From positions 3,224,001-3,288,000 of the forward strand of contig NZ_NXNI01000001.1 in assembly GCF_002494345.1 (NCBI RefSeq): a DNA stretch of 64,000 bases, written 5' to 3'. This DNA comes from Natrinema ejinorense. GTDB taxonomy: Archaea > Halobacteriota > Halobacteria > Halobacteriales > Natrialbaceae. The position numbers and the translations under genes are program-made. Under the pieces are notes generated by a model, which was not told where the DNA came from, did no database searches, and was given only the letters and a program-made list of their open reading frames with translations. Numbering within the stretch: the first letter of the stretch is position 1; each line of letters starts with the position of its first letter. Positions 54,319-63,989 of this stretch are shown piece after piece.

Positions 54319-54387
54319 ACGTCACTGCACATCTAACCGCACGACAGCGTTGCGACTAGTGCGTCAATCGTTTCAGCGGCTCCTATC
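54304..54387. repeat. 84-bp palindromic element, copy 2 (inverted)
   Basis: Aligned without gaps to the reverse complement of 9619-9702, 16 of 84 bases differ by hand count (about 81% identity). The inner stem and the left end GTAACAACTGAA match; the right end is more decayed. It begins within the last five codons of hisA. Confidence 0.82.
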
Positions 54388-54481
54388 GATTCCCGCGCCA
54401 CGAGTCTTCTCCCGGCAGCGCCTGCTCTGGCGTTCGTCGCGGCGCCGGCGGTCAGCGGAGCGCCTCGAGACAGCCGGCCGG
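54388..54481. other. Short stretch before the pheT duplicate
   Basis: No gene. CGGAGCGCCTCGAG at 54458-54471 matches the end of pheT over 14 bases and might be a third, very short remnant of the same duplication. Confidence 0.3.
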
Positions 54482-54544
54482 AAAAGAACCGCTCGCTTCG
54501 TTCCCGGTCCTATCGGAGCGCCTCAAGGTCGAACTCGAAGGCCG
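54482..54544 (-). repeat. Duplicated 3' end of pheT
   Basis: These 63 bp match 54615-54677 (58 of 63 identical by hand count), covering the last codons and stop of pheT and 28 bp after it. The two copies are 133 bp apart in direct orientation. Confidence 0.85.
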
Positions 54545-54642
54545 CGCACCCACCTTTTTTCCGTTCGGATGGCTCGCGATGCTCGCCACCACTCACGCAA
54601 AAAATCTGGACCAAAAAAGAACCGCTCGCTTCGCTCGCGGCC
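54545..54642. repeat. Insert between the two pheT 3' ends
   Basis: It contains CCACCTTTTTT from 54550 and the core AAAAATCTGGACCAAAAA at 54600-54617, 50 nt apart. The same blocks follow ileS (21771 and 21820). Sequence between them is partly alike (TCGGAT, CGCTCGC, CTCGC). Confidence 0.7.
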
Positions 54643-56406
54643 CTACCGGAGCGCCTCGAGGTCGAACTCGAAGGCCGACACCGGCACCTCGAGGTCGTGT
54701 TCGACGAGTACCTTCGGGTGGACCTCGCCGATGATGCCGACGTCCTCGCCGTCGATGACGACCGCCGCGGTTCGACCCGAAATGAAGGTCGGGTGGTCGG
54801 TGGGTGGCGTCTCGAGGTCGACGTCGAAGTTGCGAGCGAGCGCCTGCAGCCGTGCCTTGGCGTCCTCGTAGCCGGCGTCGTGGTGGGCGAGGACGGCTCC
54901 GACGCGGCGACCCTCGCTAACGCCGGTGTTTTCGCTCTCGTCGACCGCGGCCGCGAAGCCGATCTCCGCGAGGTTCTGGGGATACGCGCGGTGGGTGTTG
55001 CGCTCGAGGACCATCAACAGCGACGGCATGACCCAGGTCCGCAGCATGGTGAAGTCCTCGCTGTAGGGCTCTTTGATGGTCGCCGGCTCGCCGGCCCCGT
55101 AGACGTCGTCACCGGGGGCCACGTCGAGCCGGTCGTAGTTCTCTTCCTCGCTGATCATGTGGAAGTTCAGCAGGTCCTCGAAGCCCAGGCCGACGAGGCC
55201 CTCACGGACCGCGCGCTCGAGCCGGGAGCGCTCGTGGCGGCCGCCGACGGTCCCCACGTCGGGATAGCGGGGCTCGAGTTCGTTGAAGCCGTAGGCTCGC
55301 CCGAGGTCGTCGATGACGTCCAGCGGGTGGAGCACGTCGACGCGGTAGGGCGGGATGGTGACCTCGTAGACGAGATCACCGTTCTCGTTCTCTTCTTTCG
55401 CCGCCTCGAGCCCCGACCGCTCGGCGAGGTCGATCACCTCGTCGGGATCGAGGCCGATGCCGAGGATGGTCTCGATGCGGTCGTGGGCGACCGTCTTCGT
55501 CTTCATCGAGAGATCCGGGCGGACGAGTTTGCGTCCGCCGGACGCAGTCCGGCTCCCGTTCGAGTCCGCGTTCGCGGACTCGCTATCTGGATACTCGACC
55601 GTCACCTCCTCGAGCGTGGCTCCCCGAGCCGACAGCGCGTAGCAGACGATGTTCAGCATCTTGTCGATCGTCCACTGATCGGTGCCGGTCATCTCGACGA
55701 ACAGGTCCCGCGAGTCCGTCGACACTTCGGTGCGCCGGCCGTTGATGACCGGTGGGAACGAGAACAGCCCGAGATCGTCGTAGATCGCCGGATAGCGCTC
55801 GTACTCGCTGACGAGATCGGCGTAGGTCTGTCCCGTCCCGTGGTCCTCGAGCACGTCTGCCGGCGTCATCTCCTGATCGGAGTCGAGGGGGACGAACCGG
55901 TCCTCGTCGGGTTCGACGCCGACGTACTGGATGGTCGGATTGCCTTCGGTGGCAGCAGTCCCTTTCAGCATCGTCAGGTCGTGGATCCCGATCGCGCCCT
56001 TCGCGCGCTTGCGCCCCATCGTCGCGTGGAGCTTCTCCTGGAGCTGAATGAGGGACTCGAGGGCCTCCTCGTCCAGATCCACGTCGCGGACGACCGCGCC
56101 GGTGACGTACGGACGCTCGTCGGGGACCGACGGCGCGACCTCGATCGTCCAGTCGGGGGAGTTAGGCGAGGGGACGTGCACCCCGCGTGCGTCGCCGTAC
56201 TGGTAGCGCATCGATCGGGCGACGCCCTCGACGGAGAGCCGATCGAGCCGGTCGGGCGCGAACTCGAGTTCGAACTCGCCGTCCTCCGTCCGCCCCTCGA
56301 ACTCGAGGCCGAGGCCGAACAGGTCCTCCTGTAGCTCTTCGTCGCTCTTCTCGTCGTGACCGGTCAGGTCGCGCAGTTCGTCGGGGTCGATGTCGACCGT
56401 GGGCAT
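54643..56406 (-). CDS. pheT: Phenylalanyl-tRNA synthetase beta subunit
   Basis: A 587-residue archaeal-type beta subunit: N-terminal B1-like part, B3/4 editing domain (about 100-260), B5 domain (~290-370) and a catalytic-like core at the C-terminus. It forms the alpha2beta2 enzyme with PheS. Its ATG overlaps the pheS stop by one base (TGATG). The 3' end is duplicated downstream. Confidence 0.94.
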   Translation of the reverse strand: MPTVDIDPDELRDLTGHDEKSDEELQEDLFGLGLEFEGRTEDGEFELEFAPDRLDRLSVEGVARSMRYQYGDARGVHVPSPNSPDWTIEVAPSVPDERPYVTGAVVRDVDLDEEALESLIQLQEKLHATMGRKRAKGAIGIHDLTMLKGTAATEGNPTIQYVGVEPDEDRFVPLDSDQEMTPADVLEDHGTGQTYADLVSEYERYPAIYDDLGLFSFPPVINGRRTEVSTDSRDLFVEMTGTDQWTIDKMLNIVCYALSARGATLEEVTVEYPDSESANADSNGSRTASGGRKLVRPDLSMKTKTVAHDRIETILGIGLDPDEVIDLAERSGLEAAKEENENGDLVYEVTIPPYRVDVLHPLDVIDDLGRAYGFNELEPRYPDVGTVGGRHERSRLERAVREGLVGLGFEDLLNFHMISEEENYDRLDVAPGDDVYGAGEPATIKEPYSEDFTMLRTWVMPSLLMVLERNTHRAYPQNLAEIGFAAAVDESENTGVSEGRRVGAVLAHHDAGYEDAKARLQALARNFDVDLETPPTDHPTFISGRTAAVVIDGEDVGIIGEVHPKVLVEHDLEVPVSAFEFDLEALR

Positions 56407-57932
56407 CAGTAGGTCACCTCCGTTTCGCGCAGCAGTTCCAGATCACACAGCGTCCCGTGGATGTCGCGGATGTCCTCGAAGCCGTACATCAGCATGAGCA
56501 GTCGCTCGAGAGCGAGTCCCCAGGCCATCACGTCGCACTCGACGCCGAGGGGTTCGAGCATCTCCTCGCGGAAGATCCCCGAGTTGCCGATCTCGACGAG
56601 TTCGCCGGTCGTCGGGTGGGTGCCAAACAGCTCGAAGCTGGGTTCGGTGTAGGGGTTGTAGTGGGGTTTGAACTGGATGTCCGTGATCCCGAACTGAGCG
56701 TAAAACTCCTCGAAGGTCCCCATCAGATCGCGCACCGAGAGGTCCTCGGCCATCACCCACCCCTCGATCTGGAAGAACTCGAGCAAGTGCGTCGGGTCGA
56801 GCGTGTCGTTTCGGTATACCTTCTCGACGCTGAAGTACCGCTGTGGCGGCTCGAGATCGCCGATCTCCTCGCCGGAGAGATAGCGCGTCGACAGCGACGT
56901 GGTGTGCCCGCGCAGCGCGAGCGCCCGCGCGAAGTCCTCGTCCCACGGCGAGTGATACCCCTCGCCGTCCGGGCCGACGCCCTCCCGGTGAGCACGTTCG
57001 ACGCGGTCGACGAGGTCGTCGGGGAGGTCGTCGATGTGGGTCGGCTGCTCGAGGGCGAACCGGTCCCAGTGGGTGCGTGCGGGATGGTCCTGGGGCATGA
57101 ACAGGCAGTCGTTGATCCAGAAGTCCGCGTCGACGTGGGGGCCTTCCATCTCCTGGAAGCCCATGCCGACGAGGACGTCTTTGACGCGCTCGGCGGTCTG
57201 GCGCAGGATGTGGACCTTCCCGCCGTCGAAGCGCTCGGCGTCGGCCTCGACGTTGTACTCGGAGAACTCGACGTCCTCCCACTCGCCGCTGGTGAGTAGC
57301 TCCGGCGTGACCTGACCGACCGTCTCGGCCGTCTCGATCCCCGCCATCAGCTCCGTCACCGCGCGCTCGGTCAGGGTTACCTCGCGGACCGTCGACTCGT
57401 GGCGCTCGAGCAGGCCGCGGCGCTCGAGCTGGTCGATGGTGTCCTCGTCGACGGCGACGCTATCGACCGGCGCATCGTCCACGTCGTCGAGCGCCGCGAG
57501 CGCGTTCGCCTCCGCGTCGGCGTCCGGATCCGCGTCGGCATCGGCGGTGAGCTCGCCGCTGTCGATGACGCCGTAGCCCTTGCGCGCGTAGTTCGAGAGC
57601 GCGATGTCGACCGCACCGCCCTCGAGCCCCGACGCGCCGATGACCTGCCCCATCGAGACGGGGTCGGCGTCGGCACCGGCTTCGAGGGCGGCCTCGTACA
57701 GTCGGATCTCGGGCAATCCCGCCTCGGCGTAGTCGTGTCCCTCGTCGGTGAGCGTGACCGTTTCGTCGACGCGTTCGCTGACGGCGACCAGTCCCTCGTC
57801 CTCGAGTTCGAAGACGGCCCCGGTGACGGTTTCGGGCGGGAGTTCGGTCGCCGCGGCGAGGGCGTCGACGGACGTTGCCTCGTCCGCGTTCGCGGTCTCC
57901 AAGACCGCGACCTGTTGTGCTGGCAGTTGCAT
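56406..57932 (-). CDS. pheS: Phenylalanyl-tRNA synthetase alpha subunit
   Basis: A 508-residue alpha subunit with N-terminal winged helix repeats that contact tRNA and a class II core: motif 2 (VYRNDTLDPTHLLEFFQIEG) and motif 3 (WGLALERLLMLMYG). A GNSG-type Phe pocket (EIGNSGIFRE) is present. First gene of the pheST operon; a TATA-like TAACTAAC lies ~27 nt before the ATG. Confidence 0.95.
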   Translation of the reverse strand: MQLPAQQVAVLETANADEATSVDALAAATELPPETVTGAVFELEDEGLVAVSERVDETVTLTDEGHDYAEAGLPEIRLYEAALEAGADADPVSMGQVIGASGLEGGAVDIALSNYARKGYGVIDSGELTADADADPDADAEANALAALDDVDDAPVDSVAVDEDTIDQLERRGLLERHESTVREVTLTERAVTELMAGIETAETVGQVTPELLTSGEWEDVEFSEYNVEADAERFDGGKVHILRQTAERVKDVLVGMGFQEMEGPHVDADFWINDCLFMPQDHPARTHWDRFALEQPTHIDDLPDDLVDRVERAHREGVGPDGEGYHSPWDEDFARALALRGHTTSLSTRYLSGEEIGDLEPPQRYFSVEKVYRNDTLDPTHLLEFFQIEGWVMAEDLSVRDLMGTFEEFYAQFGITDIQFKPHYNPYTEPSFELFGTHPTTGELVEIGNSGIFREEMLEPLGVECDVMAWGLALERLLMLMYGFEDIRDIHGTLCDLELLRETEVTY

Positions 57933-58215
57933 TCGCTTGTTCGTATCCCTGCGTGTCGGTTAGTTAGCGGTTCCGATACTGTGCGGGGACGGTTCCCCGC
58001 TGGGGCCTCGAACGGTCGGTTTCGCCGCGAGCACTCGATGTGAGGGCTCGCGAATCCACCGGCCCGGATCACCGGGCGAAGAAGAAACCGAATCCCGATC
58101 GCGGCCGCTGTGGTCGGGTGCCGTCACTGGCACGAACCTGGGATTCGGCTGCCATACTCGAGACCACTCGTGAGCGGCCTAAAAACGTTGTGATGTGGGC
58201 TACCACACGACAGGA
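57933..58215. other. Intergenic gap upstream of pheS
   Basis: 283 bp without a gene. A perfect 6-bp hairpin GCCCGG-ATCA-CCGGGC near 58061-58076 and the pheS TATA are the only features seen. Confidence 0.4.
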
Positions 58216-59532
58216 CTATCCGTCCGATAGCCGCATCGTCTCGAGCGAGCCCGTCTCTACCCACTCGAATCCCGACTCCTCGGCCGCTGCGGTCGCGTCG
58301 GGTGGCTCGACGGGGGCACACTCGTCGTCGAACTCGATACGGGTCTCGGTGGGCTCGACGGCCGGCAGCTCCGGGAGGAACTCGTCGTCCTCGAGCAAGC
58401 CTCGAACGGAGACCGTTCCACCGGCGTCGAGCGCCGCACCGACGGCGCGGTAGCGGTCGTCCTCGGACTGGGGGTCCAGATCCGTCCCGAACGAGTCGTT
58501 CTCGACGCGCGTGGTCGTTGTCGATCCCGACAGCGTCCCGAACTCGGTCGTCCGCGTCGACGACTCGTCGGCCCCTGCCGATCGATCACGGCGACTCGAG
58601 TCGACCGACGACCGTCCGGAATCGCTCGTCTCGGTCGAACCGTCGTCGGGACGCGTCCGCGAAACCGACGGCTCGCCGCGGAGTTCGAAGCCGTCGATTT
58701 CGCGTCGCTCGTCCGACGTGGACGCCCCCGAAGTCGACGGCTGAGTCGAGTCGGTCGCCGCCGCCGAAGACGGCTCGGCGTCCTCGATGAGGGAGTCGAC
58801 GCTCCCGGGATCCGGGTCGGTCTGCCCGTGGCTCTCGTACTCGAGTGCCCACGGCGGCCAGGGGTCGGCATCGGGATCGAAACCGTGGCTATCGGCCCCG
58901 AGTGCGGACGCTCCGTCGGGTGACGCCCCAGGAACGTACGCCGCGAGTCCGTACTCGGGACACAGCGGGCGATCGAACGCCTCGATCCGCGGTCCGTACC
59001 GCTCGCGGAGTCGCTCGAGTTCGGGTTCGGCCGCCAGCACGGCACGCCAGCGATCGACGCCCGACGAGAGGAGGATGAACCGTGCGTCGGTCCCGGCGAG
59101 GACGGTCTCGGTGATCGTCCACAGGACCGCGGGGAGGTTATCGGATGCGAGCGGCGTTTCGGGATAGGTAACCGTCGCCTCGCGGCTCCGCCCGTGGGGA
59201 TCGGTCGCGGTCAGTTCCAGTCCCCCGGGCGTGGCCGAACCCGCGAGCGACCAGCCGATCGCCTCGAAGGCGGCCTCGAGTTCCGCTTCGAGATCGGCCC
59301 GCGAGTACCGCGCCGCACAGGCGATGCCACGGTCGCTTCGCGCGATGGTCCGCCGGAGCACCGTCGTCCGATCGACGCCCGTCGAAAGGACATCGGCCAC
59401 TGCGTCCTCGAGGCCGTTCTCCTCGGCTGACTCGCCGGCGAGATCGGTCGCCGTGACACCGAACGATCCGAGGACATCGGCAGCGACCAGCAGGTCGTCG
59501 GTCGGATCGCGGGAGGGCCGAGCCATCACCAT
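58216..59532 (-). CDS. Haloarchaeal protein of unknown function, long disordered middle
   Basis: 438 residues: a folded N-terminal half (about 1-200), then a Ser/Asp/Thr-rich low-complexity stretch (~215-345) and a short C-terminal conserved part (~360-438). No catalytic motif was recognised. ATG 59532 is the first start after a TATATA box near 59563-59569; an ATG two codons later is equally possible. Confidence 0.68.
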   Translation of the reverse strand: MVMARPSRDPTDDLLVAADVLGSFGVTATDLAGESAEENGLEDAVADVLSTGVDRTTVLRRTIARSDRGIACAARYSRADLEAELEAAFEAIGWSLAGSATPGGLELTATDPHGRSREATVTYPETPLASDNLPAVLWTITETVLAGTDARFILLSSGVDRWRAVLAAEPELERLRERYGPRIEAFDRPLCPEYGLAAYVPGASPDGASALGADSHGFDPDADPWPPWALEYESHGQTDPDPGSVDSLIEDAEPSSAAATDSTQPSTSGASTSDERREIDGFELRGEPSVSRTRPDDGSTETSDSGRSSVDSSRRDRSAGADESSTRTTEFGTLSGSTTTTRVENDSFGTDLDPQSEDDRYRAVGAALDAGGTVSVRGLLEDDEFLPELPAVEPTETRIEFDDECAPVEPPDATAAAEESGFEWVETGSLETMRLSDG

Positions 59533-59820
59533 TTTTCGTATTCACAACTGACCGTATATATCTTCGTCAGACACGGACCCGTCATCGCGAGCACAGCCGA
59601 CGTCTCCACGAGTCGGCTCTCGACGACCGGTCACTCCAGGGGGTTCGCTGCCACAACGTCCAAGACGTTCGATTCCGTCTACACCGACGATGATCGATTC
59701 GAAGGGGTATCTCGCTCGGATTCCGGGCTGCGAAAGCGGCCGTGCCGAACGATGGGGTGCGAATCGACGGCTCTCTCGAGGACGGTTCGCGACCGAGTCG
59801 AACCGGCGTCTCGGCGCCCT
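59533..59820. promoter_or_regulatory. Divergent promoter region
   Basis: 288 bp between the 58216 gene and the kinase gene. A TATATA box (minus strand) near 59563-59569 serves the former. No clear box was seen for the kinase at the leaderless distance. Confidence 0.4.
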
Positions 59821-61812
59821 ATGACCGAACAGACGTCACACGACGAGGAGGCGATCCAACGGCGTCCCGACGATTGCGAGACCATACAGCTACTGATCGG
59901 GGACGACGGGTGCCGAACGACGGTCCGGAACCTGCTGACCGACCAGTACGAACTCACGACCGACCGATCCGTTTCGGATGCGGATCTATTTGTCGTCGGG
60001 GACGACCGCTTTGCCACGCACGAGTCGGAGTTGCGACGGCGAGCCCGACGACCGGCGTTTTGCCCCGTCGTAGTGATACGTTGCGATCCGCGAGCGGATG
60101 CGATGTCGCTGCCGGATCCCCACGCCAGCGACGAGCCGACACTCGTCGATGCGGTCCTCCGGACGCCACTCGATAGCGCGACCCTTCGGCGTCGACTGCA
60201 GTCCCTGCTCGTCCGTCGGCGTCAATCGCTCGCCCTACAAAACCGACAGTCGGCCTCGGACGAGCGAGACGGGGATCGCCACCGTATCGAACGCTCCGGG
60301 AGTCAGCACGGTCGCGCCGACTCCGGCGACGATCCCGACGGCAACCCCTCCGTCTCCGTTCCCGACGTCACGGACGGGGCGGGAGACGACCGGTACGAAT
60401 CGATCCTCAATCGAACCTACCAGTTCACGGGATTGCTCGAGCCCGACGGGACGGTGATCGAGGTCAACGACGCCGCGCTCGAGTTCGGCGGCATCGACCG
60501 TGAGGCGATCATCGGAACCCCCATCTGGGAGGCCTACTGGTTCCGTCGTTCGGAGTCGCTCCAGCGACGGACGAAATCGGATATCGAACGGGCCGCCGGC
60601 GGTGAGTTCGTCCGCCGGACGATCGAAGTACAGGGCGCGGACGACACCGCGATCATCGACTTTTCGATCCGTCCCGTTCGGGACGAACAGGGAGCCGTAA
60701 CGCTGCTCGTCCCGGAGGGACGGGATATCACCGAACTCGACGATCGAAGACGGGAGTTACAGCGGTCCGAACGACGATTCGAGGCCGTCTTCGAGGACCC
60801 GAAGATGCTCGCCGCACTGCTCGATCCCGACGGGACGGTCCGTCGGGTCAACCAGACCGCGATGGCGTACGTCGAGCCCGACCACGCGGCGATACGGGGC
60901 GAGCCGTTCTGGGAGACGCCCTGGTGGGACGACGGCGCAAGGGAGGACCTCCGTCGGTGGATCGACCGCGCGGCTGACGGCGAATACGTCGAATACGAGC
61001 GCGAACACGTCGGCAAGGGGGCCGATACGTTCACCGTCGTCGGCACGATCCGGCCGGTCACGAACGACGAAGACGACGTGGTTTCGCTCATCGTCTCCGC
61101 CCACGACATCACCGAACGCAAGCGACGCGAGCGCGAGCGCGAGCGCACGAACGACCAACTCGAACGGTTCGCCAGCATCGTGAGCCACGACCTCCGGAAC
61201 CCGTTGAACGTCCTCGCGGGCTCGCTGGAGATGGCCGCGGAAACGGGCGACGGGGAACAGTTCGATCACTGCCGTGACGCGATCGACCGAATGGACAGAC
61301 TCATCGAGGACCTGTTGACCCTCGCACGACAGGGCGAACGCGTCGACTCGGTCGCGGCCGTCGATCTGCAACGGCTCGCGGCCGACTGCTGGCGAACCGT
61401 CGAAACGAACGCCGGGTCCCTTCGATTCGACGGTACGGTGACGATTCACGCCGACGAGGGACGAGCGCGCCAGTTGCTGGAAAACCTGTTTCGAAACGCG
61501 ATCGAACACGGCTCCACGAACCCCGACTTGCAGACCCAGCAGGACGCCGTGGAACACGGCGACAATGGGATCACCGTCACCGTCGGCGGGCTCGACGACG
61601 GGTTCTACGTCGAGGACGACGGTCACGGGATCCCGCCCGACGAACGCCAGCGCGTGTTCGACAACGGCTATTCGACGACGCCCGACGGGACCGGGTTCGG
61701 CCTCGCGATCGTCGAGACGATCGCTGTGGCACACGGCTGGGGGATCCGGCTCGTCGAGAGCGACGCCGGCGGCGCTCGGTTCGAATTCACCGACGCTACC
61801 GAGACCGATTGA
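59821..61812 (+). CDS. Multi-PAS sensor histidine kinase with receiver-like N-terminus
   Basis: 663 residues. Residues ~15-125 resemble a receiver fold but have no obvious phospho-accepting Asp at the usual strand end (ADLFVVGDDRF), so it may be a pseudo-receiver. Two PAS domains follow (~185-310 and ~315-435), then HisKA with the phospho-acceptor in IVSHDLRNPL and HATPase_c (FRNAIEHG, DDGHGIP, GTGFGLAI). It is soluble. The start at ATG 59821 (MTEQTSHDEEAIQ) is preferred to an upstream in-frame ATG. Confidence 0.87.
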   Translation: MTEQTSHDEEAIQRRPDDCETIQLLIGDDGCRTTVRNLLTDQYELTTDRSVSDADLFVVGDDRFATHESELRRRARRPAFCPVVVIRCDPRADAMSLPDPHASDEPTLVDAVLRTPLDSATLRRRLQSLLVRRRQSLALQNRQSASDERDGDRHRIERSGSQHGRADSGDDPDGNPSVSVPDVTDGAGDDRYESILNRTYQFTGLLEPDGTVIEVNDAALEFGGIDREAIIGTPIWEAYWFRRSESLQRRTKSDIERAAGGEFVRRTIEVQGADDTAIIDFSIRPVRDEQGAVTLLVPEGRDITELDDRRRELQRSERRFEAVFEDPKMLAALLDPDGTVRRVNQTAMAYVEPDHAAIRGEPFWETPWWDDGAREDLRRWIDRAADGEYVEYEREHVGKGADTFTVVGTIRPVTNDEDDVVSLIVSAHDITERKRRERERERTNDQLERFASIVSHDLRNPLNVLAGSLEMAAETGDGEQFDHCRDAIDRMDRLIEDLLTLARQGERVDSVAAVDLQRLAADCWRTVETNAGSLRFDGTVTIHADEGRARQLLENLFRNAIEHGSTNPDLQTQQDAVEHGDNGITVTVGGLDDGFYVEDDGHGIPPDERQRVFDNGYSTTPDGTGFGLAIVETIAVAHGWGIRLVESDAGGARFEFTDATETD

Positions 61813-61860
61813 GCACGACCGAGCGCCGTCCCCGGATTCGAGCGCCGTCTCCGCGCTCGG

Positions 61861-63453
61861 TCACCGTCGCCGTGGCGACTCGAGTTCGATATCGGCGTCC
61901 TCGAGCAACTCCTCGACCTCCTCGCGTTTCTCCTGGTGTTCCGCGAGGAACTCCCGCATGAGCTGGGCGGCCTGCTCCTTGCAGTCGCCACAGAGCCGTT
62001 CGCCGCCGACGCACTCGTCGTAGACCCGCTTTGCGAACTCGTCGTCGTCCCCCGCCAACAGGTAAGCGTAGAGTTCGTAGACGGGACACTCGTCGGCCTT
62101 TCCACCCTTCTCGCGCTGTTCCTCGGCGGTCTCGCGGCCACCGGTCGTCGCCGCCTTGACCTTGTCGTAGCCGTCTTCGGGATCGTCGAGCAGCGAGATG
62201 TGACTCGCCGGGATCGAGGAGGACATCTTGCCGCCGGTCAAACCGGTCATAAAGCGGTGATAGATCGACGACGGCGGCTGGAACCCGTAGCCGCCGTTGT
62301 CGACCTCGACCTCGCGGGCGAGGTCCTCGGCCGCGGCGCGGTCGATCTCGAAGGCGTCGACGTGGCTCTCGTAGACCCGTTTCTCGCCCTCGATGGCGTC
62401 GATCAGCGCGTCGAAGGCGTCGTCGGTCGCCCGCCGATCGAAAAAGCGGGTCCGGGGGCGGACCGGCTCCATGCCGGCTTCGTTCAACTTCGTCAGGGCC
62501 GAACTCAGCGTGTCCGCGCTCACGTCCAGTTCCGACAGCGGCGTCTCCTCGAGCGCCTCGGCGACGTGGACGCACCGAAGGGTGTCGTCGTCGAAGTCGG
62601 CGGGGTCGAGTCGCTCGTAGAACTCGGCGACCAGGGCGCGCTCGTCGTCCTCGAGTTCGAAGCTCGCGTAGGCCTTCGAGACCTTGAAAAAGCGCATTCG
62701 CTCGGCGAGGTCCCGGGCCAGCCGGACGTGGGGATCCTGGTCCGGGCCGACCGGGATCACGGTCGGCTTTGGCTCCTCGAGTTGCGGGTAGAGGATGTCG
62801 GCCATCTGCGTGACGACCGACTGCATGTGGGAGACGTCGGTCTCGCCGTCGAATCCGTAGATCGCCTGGAACTCCGAGAAATTGGCCTCCGCGCCCAGAT
62901 CGAAGGCCAGATCCTGCACCTCGCGGTTGGTCGACTGCCGGTAGAGTTCCCCCTCCTCGGGGTCGAAACCGAGCGCGAGCAACGAGAGGAGGTAGTTACG
63001 CGCGTGCTCGTCGATCTCGTCCCAGCTCAGCCCGCGGGCCGAGTTGGCCTCGAGGTCGGCGATCAGGCCGTAGGCGTCGGCCCCCTGCTCCTGGTGCCAG
63101 ATGATCTCGTCGAAGACCAGTTTGTGCCCGATGTGGGGGTCGCCGGTGGGCATGAATCCGGACAGAACGGCGGCCGGCTCGTCGTTTTGCAGGGCCTTCG
63201 CGACCGGGCGGTAGTCCCGATGGCCGAAGATGACGCCCCGACGCATCAGGTAGTGGGGGTTTGGCACCTGCTCGAGTATTTCGTCGAACTCCTCGATGCC
63301 GAACTCCTCGAACAGCTTCCGGTAGTCGGAGACGCTCGAAGATCCCCAGGGGTCCAGTGCCACGTCGTCGGCACCAGCGGCACCTCCATCGGTCAGCGGT
63401 TCCCCGGTCGTCGGTTCCCCGGACTCCTCCTCGAGTGGGTCGTCTCCGGTCAT
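61861..63453 (-). CDS. trpS: Tryptophanyl-tRNA synthetase
   Basis: A 530-residue class I synthetase. HIGH motif: PTGDPHIGHKL; KMSKS motif: GGKMSSSIPAS. It is the long archaeal/eukaryal type with a 60-residue acidic N-terminal extension. The ATG at 63453 avoids an Arg-rich upstream stretch. A CxxC pair near the C-terminus (RLCGDCKEQAAQLM) may bind zinc. Confidence 0.95.
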   Translation of the reverse strand: MTGDDPLEEESGEPTTGEPLTDGGAAGADDVALDPWGSSSVSDYRKLFEEFGIEEFDEILEQVPNPHYLMRRGVIFGHRDYRPVAKALQNDEPAAVLSGFMPTGDPHIGHKLVFDEIIWHQEQGADAYGLIADLEANSARGLSWDEIDEHARNYLLSLLALGFDPEEGELYRQSTNREVQDLAFDLGAEANFSEFQAIYGFDGETDVSHMQSVVTQMADILYPQLEEPKPTVIPVGPDQDPHVRLARDLAERMRFFKVSKAYASFELEDDERALVAEFYERLDPADFDDDTLRCVHVAEALEETPLSELDVSADTLSSALTKLNEAGMEPVRPRTRFFDRRATDDAFDALIDAIEGEKRVYESHVDAFEIDRAAAEDLAREVEVDNGGYGFQPPSSIYHRFMTGLTGGKMSSSIPASHISLLDDPEDGYDKVKAATTGGRETAEEQREKGGKADECPVYELYAYLLAGDDDEFAKRVYDECVGGERLCGDCKEQAAQLMREFLAEHQEKREEVEELLEDADIELESPRRR

Positions 63454-63629
63454 TAGGTGCGTTTTGGCGCGCCGGCGCGCAAAAGCCTTCGGCTTCGGTT
63501 GCGCCGTCAACGTCGGCCTCTGTCGGCTGGTATCACGGTTCGGGTGTGAAAACGTTATCCTCTCGACAATATTATATCTATGAATCTAGAAAATAAATTT
63601 AATACAATCAGCGTTGCGCGTGGCACTGT

Positions 63630-63989
63630 ATGTCGTCGAACGATGATCGGAAAACTCGGCGTAGCGTGCTGAAACTGAGCGCGACGACGCTCGCGACCGG
63701 TGCCGTCGGGATCGCGGCGACCGGGACGGCCTCGGCGTCGTACTTCGGTAAGGGCCAGCGCGTGCGACTCACCGACCCGGCACCGTGTTGGTACGGCGGC
63801 GTCAATAGCTGTGACGACCTGGAGGACTGGTATCAGATGCCCGAGGGAGCGAAGGGAGAGTGCATCGAGAACCAACAGGAGTGGGACTGCGGGACGTTCG
63901 TCAAACTCGACCACATCGATTTCAACCTGCCAGCGTACGTCAACACGGACCTCCTGGCCCACGACAACGACATCAACCCCGATCTGTAG
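63630..63989 (+). CDS. Tat-exported small Cys-containing protein
   Basis: A 119-residue protein with a twin-arginine signal (KTRRSVLKLSATTL, then an A-x-A-like site near 36). The mature ~83 residues have four Cys (PCWYGGVNSC, GECIENQQEWDC) and a strand-rich look (GKGQRVRLTDPAPCWYG), perhaps an SH3-like fold. Unknown function. A TTTAATA box lies about 27 nt before the ATG. Confidence 0.78.
   Translation: MSSNDDRKTRRSVLKLSATTLATGAVGIAATGTASASYFGKGQRVRLTDPAPCWYGGVNSCDDLEDWYQMPEGAKGECIENQQEWDCGTFVKLDHIDFNLPAYVNTDLLAHDNDINPDL

Noticed and set aside
54458-54471. Third copy of the pheT end
   Set aside because: 14-bp identity only, with no matching flank on the left; kept only as a weak note.
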